Positions 23,341 through 34,480 of a DNA stretch of 64,000 nt are shown here, one piece after another. How positions within the stretch are numbered: position 1 is the stretch's first letter; the number at the start of each line of letters is the position of its first letter. Made by a program: the position numbers and the translations under genes. The notes beneath the pieces were generated by a model. That model searched no databases, was not told where the DNA came from, and saw only the letters and a list, made by a program, of their open reading frames with translations. The stretch spans positions 6,417,501 through 6,481,500 of the forward strand of contig JAQPZY010001684.1 of the NCBI GenBank assembly GCA_029931535.1. Reading direction: 5' to 3'. Source of the stretch: Margaritifera margaritifera (Eukaryota > Mollusca > Bivalvia > Unionida > Margaritiferidae).

Positions 23341-23739
23341 GTAATAACTTGTTATAGTAATTTGTATTATACAATTGTTTCTCCAACTTCATAGCGTTCT
23401 ACAAATTCCTTAAACAAGAACTGTGACAGGAAGGTCTACAAGTTGATGATGATGATATTTTGCAATTTACGACGTGTGTGGCTATTCGACCATGTACGTC
23501 GCTCTACACGTGTGTACAACCTGTGCGAGATATTCTTGACAGAACAAGTGTGGCCTTGGAGTGTTCTATAAGAATGGTTTTAATTGATTAACATACCTTA
23601 TGCTAGTGTAACAAAAGTGTATCCGAGTTGTCATTAAATGCTGAGAGCACACAACTGTACTTATTGTATACCCAGCTCATGACTGCCTTAGCAGATGCAT
23701 TGTTAGGATAATCCAGTAAATTGTTCACTTAATAGACGT

Positions 23740-23936
23740 GGGGGCCTTAGTAGTTCAGTTGGTAGAGCGTTGTACTTGTAATCCAATAGTGATGGATTTT
23801 ATACCTGCTCAGGCCTACCCGGTGCGTATACATCGGCGAGTCCTTAGGAAAAGCACTTAGCTCCCATTTCCTTGGCAGGATATAGTCAATAAGGTGTTAA
23901 AAGTGCTGTTAAAAGCCAATCAACAACAACAAAAAC
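23740..23936 (+). mobile_element. tRNA-derived SINE in the RAD9-like intron
   Basis: The A-box TAGTTCAGTTGGTAGAGCG, a degraded B-box (GATGGATTTTATACC), the body phrase GCGAGTCCTTAGGAAAAGCA and the tail GTGCTGTTAAAAGCCAATCA are present. It ends in a CAACAACAACAAAAA tract. Confidence 0.75.
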
Positions 23937-26684
23937 TTATTAGATGCTAAAACAATGTGAACAATTTAAAATACTTTGCTAATATTTTATAGGAATTAAG
24001 AAAAGAAAATATAATAATGTTTAAAATTTGCTGCCAGTAAGATAAGTAGTTTTTCTAAATTCGAGGAAATGTGAGATATTTTGCAAATATTTGAAAAATG
24101 CCTTTAAAAACCAATATATCTGTAGTAATTATAATTCTGCTGCCAATCCGGTGTTGGAATATGGAGAATGGACAGTTTTTGTAGATGCATTCTGTAGAAT
24201 GTAAACACATGAAGTTACTTCCCCTGCAAATAGGCATTTTATATAATAGAGATGGGTAAAATACTACAAATGAAAGGCAGTATGGCTGACATTTTGCACA
24301 ATTATTACTTTAAAGTCTTGTAGAATTTGAAAAGAATAGCAGTTATATATTTTTGTAGCAATTCCTAAGTAAAAGTTCTTTTAAAGGTGGAATGGGATAG
24401 TTTTGGGGCTCAAAAATCATACCGCTTATATCTAACTATTGTAAAAAAAATCGCAATAATTTCAGAATGTAAATGGCGTTTCAGATGTATGTATTTCTGG
24501 GTACCTAACATACATATAAATATGACAGGATAATCAATTAAAGCTGATTGCCTCTATTTTAGACTTTAGGCAATACCAACGAGTTTTGTCAAGAAGCTGT
24601 CCACTTTACGGACGGCTTCCTGATGAAGCTTGTCTGAGGGCCTCTCAGAAGTCGTAATATCTGAGTCCATTTCAGTAAGTAAGGTGGATTCGGGTGTTGG
24701 GGATTTTGGGAAAATTAAAAACTTCAGAATTTACATCTGGTTCTTCCCAACAAAATAAGGTATTGACTGTGTATCTGAAAAGATGCGCACCTATAACCGC
24801 TGTTTGGACTGTGTTGTGAAAAATATCGGTTCTCCGCCCCTTTCCACCTCCCCCCCCCCCAAAAAAAAAAAAAAAGATACATAAGTTTTTCATGGCAGAA
24901 GCTCATCTTTAGAACTCTGTGGCGCACTCATTTCTAAGTCATTCTAGTGTATACAGATTGCAAACAGAGATCATTAGGATCCATAAAAAGGTATTCATTA
25001 CTTCTAGAAATCAATAATATTAAGATTTTGAAGACATTTGGTCTGGATCAATATCCCTGGATAATATATACCGGTACGCAAAACTGCATATGTATTTTGT
25101 TTCGATTCTGCGGAAGGAACGAGTTTGATGTGGAGTAAGGTTACACCGAGGTCGTCAGGCCGAGACTTATATGTACGACATATCAAACGAGTTATATCCC
25201 CAACTCGGAATAGAACACGAATGCGGTTTTGTATTTATTATATATCCTTTATTTTAGGTTTTCCAAATATTTTCAGATCAATAGAGTGAAAGAAATCTCA
25301 AACAGTCTGATATTTATAAAAGTTACATAGGTCCATTGAAGAATATCAACACAAGGACATCAGTAAAAACACATAAACTGTTCCAGTCTGGGTATGTGAT
25401 ATCTGTATCAATTGACAGACCATCCATGTGAGATTAAATGGTATATAATAGGCATTCCCATTAATGTTGTCTCATCCCTCTATTTCATGTATCTAGGTGA
25501 TATGCAGACCCAACAGCATAACTTTAGTTCTCTTCTTGCTCTTACATAAGAGACTCATTTTTAACTATATATCCATGTCCTCACAGTAACTGTCACTTAC
25601 TACCTTACTAACTGAAACTTATGTAAGTTGAAATGACTAATTTCTATGAATATTTGGTAATATTATATAGTACTATATTCATGCCATTCTATTAGAGGCT
25701 CGCTCACTTAGCAATAATACAACAGTTGGTTCTGCCTCCCTATTTGGCCTCATTTCTCAGTATATAAATACCCATATTGTTCTTGCTATGACAAGCATAC
25801 CTCTGAGGAGTTCAAAATAAATGAAACAAGTTAGGTAATGGATCAAATAACAAATGAATACCTATGGGCTAGATTCTTCACGGAAGATATCCTATTCCAG
25901 CCATTCCCTTTTTTATGTATATCAAGGAAGCACTCTGTGCTGTACTACATGATTTAAGTGCACATCACCACAATCATAACTATATAGTGCTGAGTAAGTT
26001 TAGGTAACCCCACATCCTTTCAATACAAAGTCAGATTCTTTAAATAAACTACACTCTTTTAAAAGGTCATAGAATTTCTCAGCTGGAACATCATTGTGGG
26101 AAGCATCCAGGGCAAAAATGTTGCTTCCATTAGTCGCATCTTATGGCACACAGGAGGGAGCATCGATGGTTGTCTATATTCGTCGCCTTTTATTACATAC
26201 AGGGGAGCGCATTTGTCCTATTTAGTATCTCTGGGCCTGCAGGGTAAACACTGGGAATGATTGTCAATCGCCTGCTAGTGTTGTGATATTTGGATTACAT
26301 CACGTATTCCTGTTCACAGTAAATTGCCATTCGCTGTAGAAATGTATCCAATGCTTTTTGGAGAAAGGTGATGATAAAGTGGTTCTATCTGTCTGTCTGG
26401 ACATATATGCGTGCATGAGTAATATTGCGCAACTCCTCCTACACCATTTAAGTTAGAAATGTCTAATTTTGAAATATGGATGGGAGTGGTCTGGAAACGT
26501 GTGCAGCATTTTCAACATTTTACTCCATCCCCTTAGGGCAGTGTTTGTGGGATGGAAACTATTTTGCAATTGTTTCTTAGGGGAATGATACCGGATAGGG
26601 TTAACTGAGAAAAAAAGTGTGGATAATGCAGTTTTGCTGCAAACTTAGTTTCTTTTGTGTATACTGCCGTTTGCCTTGTTTCAG
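23937..26684. other. RAD9-like intron, noncoding
   Basis: No exon is supported. It contains a homopolymer stretch (C10A14, near 24851-24874). It also contains two imperfect copies of a short repeat, TTAGTCGCATCTTATGGCAC and a diverged partner, near 26130-26230. Confidence 0.4.
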
Positions 26685-26888
26685 TTTCAGTCTATGCTTT
26701 TTAAGCTTCAAGTCAGCACAATAACCCAGTCATCACAACAGACAGTGACCAAGGGATTAGTAGTTCTTGCTGAGGACACAGATTATGAAAATTTGATGGC
26801 AACGTGGATTTGCTCAATAGTTACTAGTTTTTCATTTTGTAAAGCAGTTGTTGGATACCAGTCACACAAATGTATGAGCATGAAATAA
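26685..26888 (+). CDS. RAD9A: RAD9-like checkpoint clamp subunit, last exon
   Basis: The acceptor region TCAGTTTCAG offers two in-frame AGs 6 bases apart. The exon reads FQSMLFKLQVST, then QSSQQTVTKG and LVVLAEDTDYE. This parallels the RAD9A ending KKFRSLFFG ... VLAEDSEGE and follows the VPGTPPSK exon in the right phase. Downstream the frame runs on for about 35 codons to a stop at 26886-26888 with no family resemblance. That suggests a lost or shifted normal stop near DYEN. The aromatic FFG motif is altered to LFK, so this copy may be decaying. Confidence 0.5.
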   Translation, partial: FQSMLFKLQVSTITQSSQQTVTKGLVVLAEDTDYENLMATWICSIVTSFSFCKAVVGYQSHKCMSMK

Positions 26889-27421
26889 AAAAATATTTTG
26901 ACAGGCAACATTGTATTTTAAATGTTCAGTCAAAGTAAGATTATGGCATGACTCTTTCCCCTTATTTCTATAAATATCCAAATATGGCACACAACATAAT
27001 ACCTGTATGGAAGCTATAAATATTGACGAACATTGGTGATAATCTATGTATCGCTCTTGTTGAGAAAAGTAGTTTCAGTTAAAAATTGGTTTTCAAATTC
27101 AGTACCAATTTTATACAATCTTGCGATTAAATTCTCTCGGAAATTTGTTATACTGTTGTTATACATAAATATAATTCCATAATAAAAATTTTAAAATTAT
27201 ATACAATATTAAAACTTGCACAGTTGTTTCAAGATAAAGATTATTTTACGTGTTGCCACTTTTGTTATTTATACATCATGTATATCCAGTCATAATTGCT
27301 TACCTATTGTTATTATTCGTCACTGCTTAAAGTAGGGGCATCTAGATATGGTCCTGTCTATTCATTTATCCAATTTACCAAATGTATGTCTTTGTGTCTC
27401 TCGCAGGAAGCTTCTTAGCTC

Positions 27422-27425
<4 letters not shown>
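26889..27425. other. Noncoding downstream of RAD9-like 3' exon
   Basis: AT-rich. No gene or repeat structure is seen. Confidence 0.3.

Positions 27426-27426
<1 letters not shown>

Positions 27427-27485
<59 letters not shown>
27427..27485. repeat. (AC)n microsatellite
   Basis: About 29 AC units. Confidence 0.95.
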
Positions 27486-27486
<1 letters not shown>

Positions 27487-27591
27487 ACTTGATATAGATA
27501 AGTTATATTTAGCAGGAATATTTATCGTCATATATAGACCTGATAAGATCTTTACACTATTTAAAAGATTTGGGGGATTTTTCATATGCTT

Positions 27592-28180
27592 TTTAGCTCA
27601 CCTGGATGTGGGCCAAGTGAGTACATGCTATGGTCCATCGTCTATCGTGTGTCATTTATCGTGCATTGTCTGTTCACAATTATTATTTACAACTTCTTCT
27701 CAAAAACCACTTGACCGCTTTGCACATATGTTTACATGAGCATTTCGGCATCAAGGCCTTTAAAATTTGTTCAGTTGATGCCAATCCGTCATCCAATTAG
27801 GCCACGAGTATTAACAATAAAAAAAAAGAAAAAAGAAAAAGAAAACAAATTAAACAACTTACTCTCAAAAACTGCTCTTCAGCAATTGACCAAACTGTAG
27901 AGAAAATATGCAGGCTTAAAGGGTTTTTAGTCTTACATAAATGTAGGTTATCCGCCATCAGATATGGCCACCGTTAATAAAAATATATCAACGTTAAAAT
28001 GACTTTACATAAAGAAATTTCAACCATGTACAAATGATGCCAATGCAAAGTCCTGTGTGGTTGCCATCACTAAAAATAGGAAAGCCTTTTAAATGACTTC
28101 TCAAAAACTGTTCAATAAATTTTCGACCAAATTTTAAAAAATACCCCCCCCCCCCCCCCCACACACACATTTATGCATGA
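27592..28180. repeat. Mollusc-type 'TTTAGCTCACCTG' interspersed/tandem repeat
   Basis: It starts TTTTTAGCTCACCTGGATG, followed by GCCAAGTGAG, then TTCTTCTCAAAAACCACTTG. Degenerate units of 'aaaactg...gaccaaa...ttcaggcttt...gatatggc' follow. A poly-C/(CA) tract is at 28143-28168. The same family recurs at 32860-34480. Confidence 0.65.
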
Positions 28181-28430
28181 AGGTATTTCAGGTTTTTACA
28201 AATAATGTGCAGAAAGCCGGCTGACTAGAGGGAAGTTTTAATGAGGCTTAGTAATTTGTGTGTAAAAGAGTGTTCCAGAAGTGCTTCAAGGATTCTTTTT
28301 ATTCAAAATCACTTTCTAAATTGTAACTGGACTATTTCAGAAAATCTCATGACAACTGGATGTAAAGTTTTTTGGTTTATTCAATAAATAGAAATTGATG
28401 GTTTTAAATTCTGTTTGGACCACTGCCAAA

Positions 28431-29530
28431 ATGGATGACACGGAAAGCTCAGTCCTCAGGCAAATCGAACCTTTGAACATACAGACACAGTACAGTACAG
28501 AATGTAGCATCTGTGGTGAAACCAAGGACTCTGGCTACCAATGTAACCACGAAAATAACTTTAGATGTTGGGTTTGTAGTGGTTGTATTGGATTGTACAG
28601 TAAAAGATCTTTTGGAGGGGGTTGTATTGGACTATACAGTAAATGATCCTTTGGAAGGGGTTGTATTGGACTGTACAGTAAAATATCCCTTGATAATAAT
28701 TTGTATTGAACTGTACAGTAAAAGATCCTTTGTAAGGGGTTATTTTCAGAACAACGGAATTTTCTTCTTCACATGTTGTTAATACATTCTTATCTTGGCG
28801 TTTTCTCAAGCAATTTGCCCTCATGTATATGCAATACCCCAATCAATCATGCCAACCAAATGGTACCTCTTGACTCTGGTCACTTGATGATGGTAGTTAG
28901 TGGACTTCAAAATCAAGTTGACAAGCGGCACAAACAACTGAATAAATTTATTGAAGAAAAGATTAAATTAGCAGTTCAGGCAGACAGGAATACTACCAAA
29001 AGCAGACACACCCAAACCATTGCATTATCTGGTACACAGAATACACAGACACCAGCTATGCCTCAGGTCAATACACATGTCCAAGCTACAAGAGGTGATA
29101 CAAATGCTGCACCTGGGAATAGTACAAAAAAATCAGGCTGCAGTCAGTAGTGAGAGAAGATCAAAGGTGTAACAGTCCCACAAACAATATGATTTGCATG
29201 ATATATGATGAAATCTATCTGTTCAACATCAGAAAATTCTCCACTGTTGTCCACTGTTGTGATCTATATAGGATCGAACAGTGCTGCTAATGGAAGTAAT
29301 CTTGAATTAGTGGAAGACATCTATGATCAGATGTTACATTACATTCGCTTCCAAAATGTCCAGTGTGAAATTGTATTATGTGAGCTGATTCCAAGAGAAG
29401 ATTGTTATGTATGGAAGATACATGAATCTATTTGCCACTTGGCAAAACAGTGGAATTGTAAGGTAGTATGCAACTACTATGATTACCTCACAGATGATGG
29501 TTATTTCAACAAGAAACCTTATGGCTGAAA
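28431..29530 (+). pseudogene. LINE ORF1 remnant: zinc finger, coiled coil and SGNH-hydrolase-like domain
   Basis: From ATG at 28431 the frame gives MDDTESSVLRQIEPLN, then the cysteine-rich ECSICGETKDSGYQCNHENN and RCWVCSGC, a PHD-like finger. The frame is then cut by four tandem units of about 40 bp ('TTGTATTGGACTGTACAGTA', 28577-28735). A later frame has VDKRHKQLNKFIEEKIKLA, a coiled-coil segment, then a Thr/Gln-rich linker. 29205-29528 gives VVIYIGSNSAANGSNLELVE and CEIVLCELIPREDC, the SGNH esterase-like domain found in ORF1 of several mollusc LINEs. Frames are broken, so it is not functional. Confidence 0.65.
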
Positions 29531-29675
29531 AACACGATTCGTGTATCATAGTAGGGCACTGCAAAACTTGTGATGAACATTCAGGCAGTTGTCAATTTTC
29601 AGAGACGTAACATTTAGAAGAAAGGGTCCAACAGTTCATAGCAGAACTAATAGGCAAAGTAAACTATTGAACGGA

Positions 29676-29790
29676 CAGATACAGTACAGTACAGTATGCA
29701 GCATCTGTGGTGAAGCCAACCACTCTGGCTTCAGCTGTCACCCTGACAATAACTTAAGATGATGGATTTGGCGTGATTTGGATCACAAGG
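29676..29790 (+). pseudogene. Second copy of the LINE zinc-finger segment
   Basis: TGCAGCATCTGTGGTGAAGC and following bases repeat the finger at 28500-28580, coding CSICGEANHSGFSCHPDNN. It lies after the SGNH segment, so this is either a second LINE copy or a local rearrangement. Confidence 0.6.
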
Positions 29791-29912
29791 CAAACTTATA
29801 TTATATTAATGGACAGTAAGGGTTCGGCAACGATGCCGATGACAAGAATGTTAATGTCTCTGCATTGGTTGCAATATTTCCGTAGGTTCATGTGAGATAA
29901 TGCATCTAAATG

Positions 29913-29916
<4 letters not shown>

Positions 29917-29970
<54 letters not shown>
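29917..29970. repeat. (AT)n microsatellite
   Basis: Pure AT repeat. Tyrosine-isoleucine open frames across it are artefacts. Confidence 0.95.
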
Positions 29971-29973
<3 letters not shown>

Positions 29974-30689
29974 GCTGTATCATATATTTGTTCTGACTGT
30001 AATAATATTACTTGCAACTGCAGTTTTTCAACATCATGTCATTGAAATGATAGTACCTCTACCAGAGTCACTTATTCTGTAAATATTGTATATACTAACA
30101 CGGACAGGATCATAAAACACAGACAAGGTTAGTCTGATGTTGACTCTAATGACAAATTTAATAAACATGAATGCTATCCGTATGCATGTATTAATGAAGA
30201 AAGTTATCATACTGTTGAAAATAATACACATTTATATAAATAAGACAAAAGTAATGTAAACATATCTTGCAATGTGCAAACATATGAGGACAGTATGATG
30301 ATAAAAGTAATATAGATGCGGCTAATGCTCATGTACTTTCAAGTAATATCATCTCCTTTGAGTGCCCAATCACAGACTGATATCTTGAACTTTGGGATTG
30401 ATAATATTTATAATAACATTCCAGAATATGTTTCTAAAGTTTATTTTCTTAAGACTGGATTGATACCGTTCTAATTATGCAACAAACAAAAAAAAAAAAA
30501 ACCCAAGCAACAAAAGTAATAAAAATCATATCCACAAATCAATTTCTTACGGGTCTTTTAAAAATTGTAATGACACCAACTTTCTGATAGACTTGGAACA
30601 TATTCCATGAGATACTATAGCAATTTTTGAAGACACAGATATTATCTTAGGTATATGGATAGGTTTGTTTTTTTAATGTAGTCAATCAA

Positions 30690-32470
30690 CACGCACCATT
30701 AAAAATGCATTGAATAAAACATGATCACTGACCAGGCTGGATTACTCCAGAAATCTTGGATGCTATTAGACAAGAGACAAGTTGAAAGCTTCAGGTAGTG
30801 AAGAGTATAAAATGTGGAGAAATAAAGTACTACATGATTAGAAAGGCAACAAGACACGTTATCAAAAAGTTCTTAATAAAAATAAGAACAATCCTAAAAC
30901 TATTTGGAGACTTCAATGGATGAGGAGCTGGAAAATTCAAGAACAAGACTGATATTCCATCTCTGAACATTGACGGTGTATGCACAGATGATCCTTTACA
31001 AATGGCAAAATTTACAAACTTTTATGTGAATGTGGCCTCTAAGCTTAAAGAAGCTAAAATTGTATCAGATCACTCACAGCTCAGAGGATTTTGTGCTGAA
31101 ATGTTATCAGAAGATGATAGATTTAAAATTCCTAGAATAAGTGTAACTTTTGTTTTAAAATGTTTGCAGAACATCGATATTACTAAATCAACAGGACTTT
31201 ATATAATAGGCCAAACACTTTTGCAGAGACAATTGCATTCATATGTAATCATAGTCTGAAGACTGGTAAATTTCCCATTTATGGAAAATTGCGAAGGTAA
31301 CACCACTCCGCAAGATAGGAGGAAAAGATGGCCTAAACAAATTTGGGTCAATTTCTATCCTTCCAACTCTTTAAAAATTAACTGAAAAGCATGTGCATTA
31401 GTTTTTATGACATTTCAATAACCACAAGCTTCTCCTTGATAACCAATCTGGTTTTAGGCAAAATCATTCTTATGAAACAGCACTAATATCAATGGTTGAT
31501 ACATGGCTGAGGGCTTTAAATGAAGGAAAGTTAGAAGGGAGCGTTATGGTTTATTTCTTGAAATGTGTTTGGTCTTAGTGACACAGCTCACAAATGGCTC
31601 GCTTCATACTTGAATGATAGATGGTATGCCACAAGGATCTATACTCAGACCACTTTTGTTTGTTATTTTTATAAACAATCTTCTCCATAAGATTGGAATT
31701 ACGGTATCACAAAGCTGAATAAGAAAATAATCTTCAAATGGCGTTGAACAGGCTTTAAATGTGGTGTAGGGAGAATTGCATGATTGTAACTACAGATAAA
31801 ACAAAGGTTTTATTGATAACAACATAGCAAAAAGAGCAAAATTAAAGACACACGACTTAAGCCTTTTCTATAATAATGAAAAAGTGAAAGTGGTTTCCAA
31901 GAACGAAATTATTGGTATTCATGTTGACAATAATTTACTTAGGTCTGGTTATATAAGTTTTTTACAAAGAAAATAAACTCCGATCCCTGGCTATTAGGAA
32001 AATTAAAGTATTTCATTCCAAAACAGTACTGAATCAATTTTGTATGCAAGAGATACCTTCAGCCTCATTTTTACTACTGTAATGTAATATGAGAAAATAC
32101 GTCTGATGTTAATATTAAGAAAATATTTTGGTTGCAAAAGCAAGCCTGTAAAATAATAATAGATGGGCAAACTGAAAATATTATAGAGGTTCAATGGAGA
32201 TAAATCAGTAACACCCCAAACCTTAGATCAGTTACAACCAAAATCTTTCTAATTCCGAAACTAAACTAAAAAAAAAACAAAGAATTATTTACAAACATTC
32301 TTCTACACTCGGTTTGGCATTATATGGAATAATACCCCAAAAGAAAGAAAAGAATCTTGTTGCATATCAGCTTATCATAGGTATACTAAATAGATTCAAT
32401 CTAAATCTTCATTTATAACACAAGGTCTATCCACCTCCTCCAGCTACTTTTTGTATATAACTGTGTGTTG
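30690..32470 (+). pseudogene. LINE ORF2 reverse transcriptase remnant
   Basis: Broken frames contain MAKFTNFYVNVASKL, FVLKCLQNIDITKSTG, KVTPLRKIGGKDGLNKFGS, DNQSGFRQNHSYETALISM, then MPQGSILRPLLFVIFINNLL near 31625-31680. This order (thumb-side linker, 'nyRPIS' region, 'QsGFR', 'vPQGSiLGPLLF') is that of a jockey/CR1-like LINE RT. Many stops occur, and the catalytic F/Y-ADD part is missing or unrecognisable. It probably continues the ORF1 fossil at 28431. Confidence 0.65.
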
Positions 32471-32636
32471 GTATGTGTCATGCATCAGCTTAACTTTGAC
32501 TAGTGAACATTGATAGTAGTTTTTTTTCGGTTAATGTGTATACCATTTACAAGTGTAGTTAACTAGTCTGGGTCTGTAATTGATATGTATATGAATGTGT
32601 GTGGATGACCATGTGTATATATACATGTATGTGAGC

Positions 32637-32637
<1 letters not shown>

Positions 32638-32679
<42 letters not shown>
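32638..32679. repeat. (GT)n microsatellite
   Basis: About 20 GT units. An (ATT)n run follows at 32801-32837. Confidence 0.9.
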
Positions 32680-32681
<2 letters not shown>

Positions 32682-32802
32682 ATATGTGTAATTTATTGCA
32701 CTCTGTATGTATCTGTACATATATCTTCGAGGGCTTCAATGTAGATTAGTTCTATTATGTAACACATGAAATTACAATCATGAAATAAAATCTCTGTTAA
32801 TA

Positions 32803-32837
<35 letters not shown>

Positions 32838-32859
32838 TCGTATCCACCATGAATTATGA

Positions 32860-34480
32860 CAACCATTACCAAAAACATAAAATCTTTAAACTTCTCAAAA
32901 ACCGCGAAACAGAATTTAACTAAATTTGACAGAAAGCATTTTGGTCTGAAGGACTTTCAAGTTTATTCCAATGATGCCGATCTATCATCAAATTTAGCAG
33001 CCATTACTTTCAATAGAAAAAAACCTTTAACATTTTCTTTGTAAACACCAGTGAACAGAAGTGAATAAAATTTGATAAAAATTATCCCGACATTAAAAGT
33101 TTTCCATCCGGTACTAAATACAGTAAAATGTTGACAAGATTCTTTCTCAGAAACCACTCAACAGATTTGACCAAGTTTGACCAAGCTTTCAAGTAATGCT
33201 GATCTACAACAAATATGACTACCATTACTAAAAATCTTTATCTTAAAAACGCTGTCAGAAATGGACCATCTTTGACAGAAAGCATTATGGCACATACATG
33301 TATTTCAGTGTTGGAGAAATTATGCTGGTGTGCGATCAAATTTGGATGAAGATACAAAATTAGAGAAACTTCAAAGCAATTGTTTTCTTATGATATTTGA
33401 CCAACAGCATTGAGGGAAGTGTAACAGAAAGCGTCCTACTGACTAAATTTTTTTGGCCAATTGCTGTTGTGTTTGGCCATTAAGTAGATGTCAGCCAAGT
33501 GAGTGAGTTCAGGCCCACTTATTTAGCTCATGTGGTCATAAGTGAGCTTATGATATGGTTCTGCCTTTGTCTTGTGCCATGTGTCTGTTATCCATCAACA
33601 ATTGCTATTTGTAAGTGTTTCTCGAAACCCCTGGACCAATTTCAAGCATACTTGGCAGAGAGAATTCTGAGATAAAGGCTTTTCAGGTTTTACAAATGAT
33701 GCTGATCCACCATCTAATACAGTAACCAGTACTAAAAATAGAAAAACCTTTCAACAACTTAAACTTTCCCAAAACCATAGTACAGAATTCGACCAAATAT
33801 GACAGAAAAGTTTAATAAATGACATTTAAAGTTCATACAAATTATTTCGATCTGATGTCAAATATGGCTGCTATTACTAAAAGTAGAAAACCGTCAAAGA
33901 ACTTCTCAAAAACCACTGAACAGAACTGACTAATTTAACAGAAAGCATTCTGGCATAGATGCTTTTTTCGTTCATTTATACAATTAAATCTTATTGGACT
34001 TCCAATATTGCCACTTTTACTACAAATGGGAAAAACTTCAGCTTACCTTTTCTAAAAACTGCAGAAGAGAATTTGATTAAATTTGAGAGAAAGTATCCTG
34101 GCATTAAGGCATTGAAAACTGTACAAATGCTTCTAATCCACCATCAGATATGGCAACCATTACTAAGGAAAAACGTTATATAACTTTTTCAAACCCACTG
34201 ATAGGAACTTGATTGAATTTGACAGACAGAATCTTGTCAGAAGACCCTTCACGGTGATAGCAACGGTGTCAATGTATGACTTCTTAAACACCACCAAAAC
34301 AAATTTGATTAAATTTGACAGAGAGCATCATATCATGAAGGTCTTTCACGTTGGTACAAATGATGCCAGTCTGCCATCGAATATGATCATCATAAACTTA
34401 AAATAGAAATACCTTCAAACAACTTGACAGAAAACATCATGACATGAGGTCCTTTAAAATTTGTCACCCAGGCGAGTGAT
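32860..34480. repeat. Diverged tandem repeat, about 140-bp period, at least 9 units
   Basis: Each unit carries TTCTCAAAAACCACTGAACA, GAATTTGACC, GACAGAAAGCATTCTGGCAT, a TTCAAGTT-type phrase, AATGATGCCGATC and ATGGCTACCATTACTAAAAA. Unit starts are recognisable near 32896, 33046, 33151, 33245, 33625, 33771, 33909, 34055 and 34190. A TTTAGCTCATGTGG header at 33519 marks a second array. It belongs to the same family as 27592-28180. Confidence 0.7.

Noticed and set aside
24672..24927. Two glycine/phenylalanine-rich minus-strand open frames
   Set aside because: Caused by the C10A14 homopolymer stretch.
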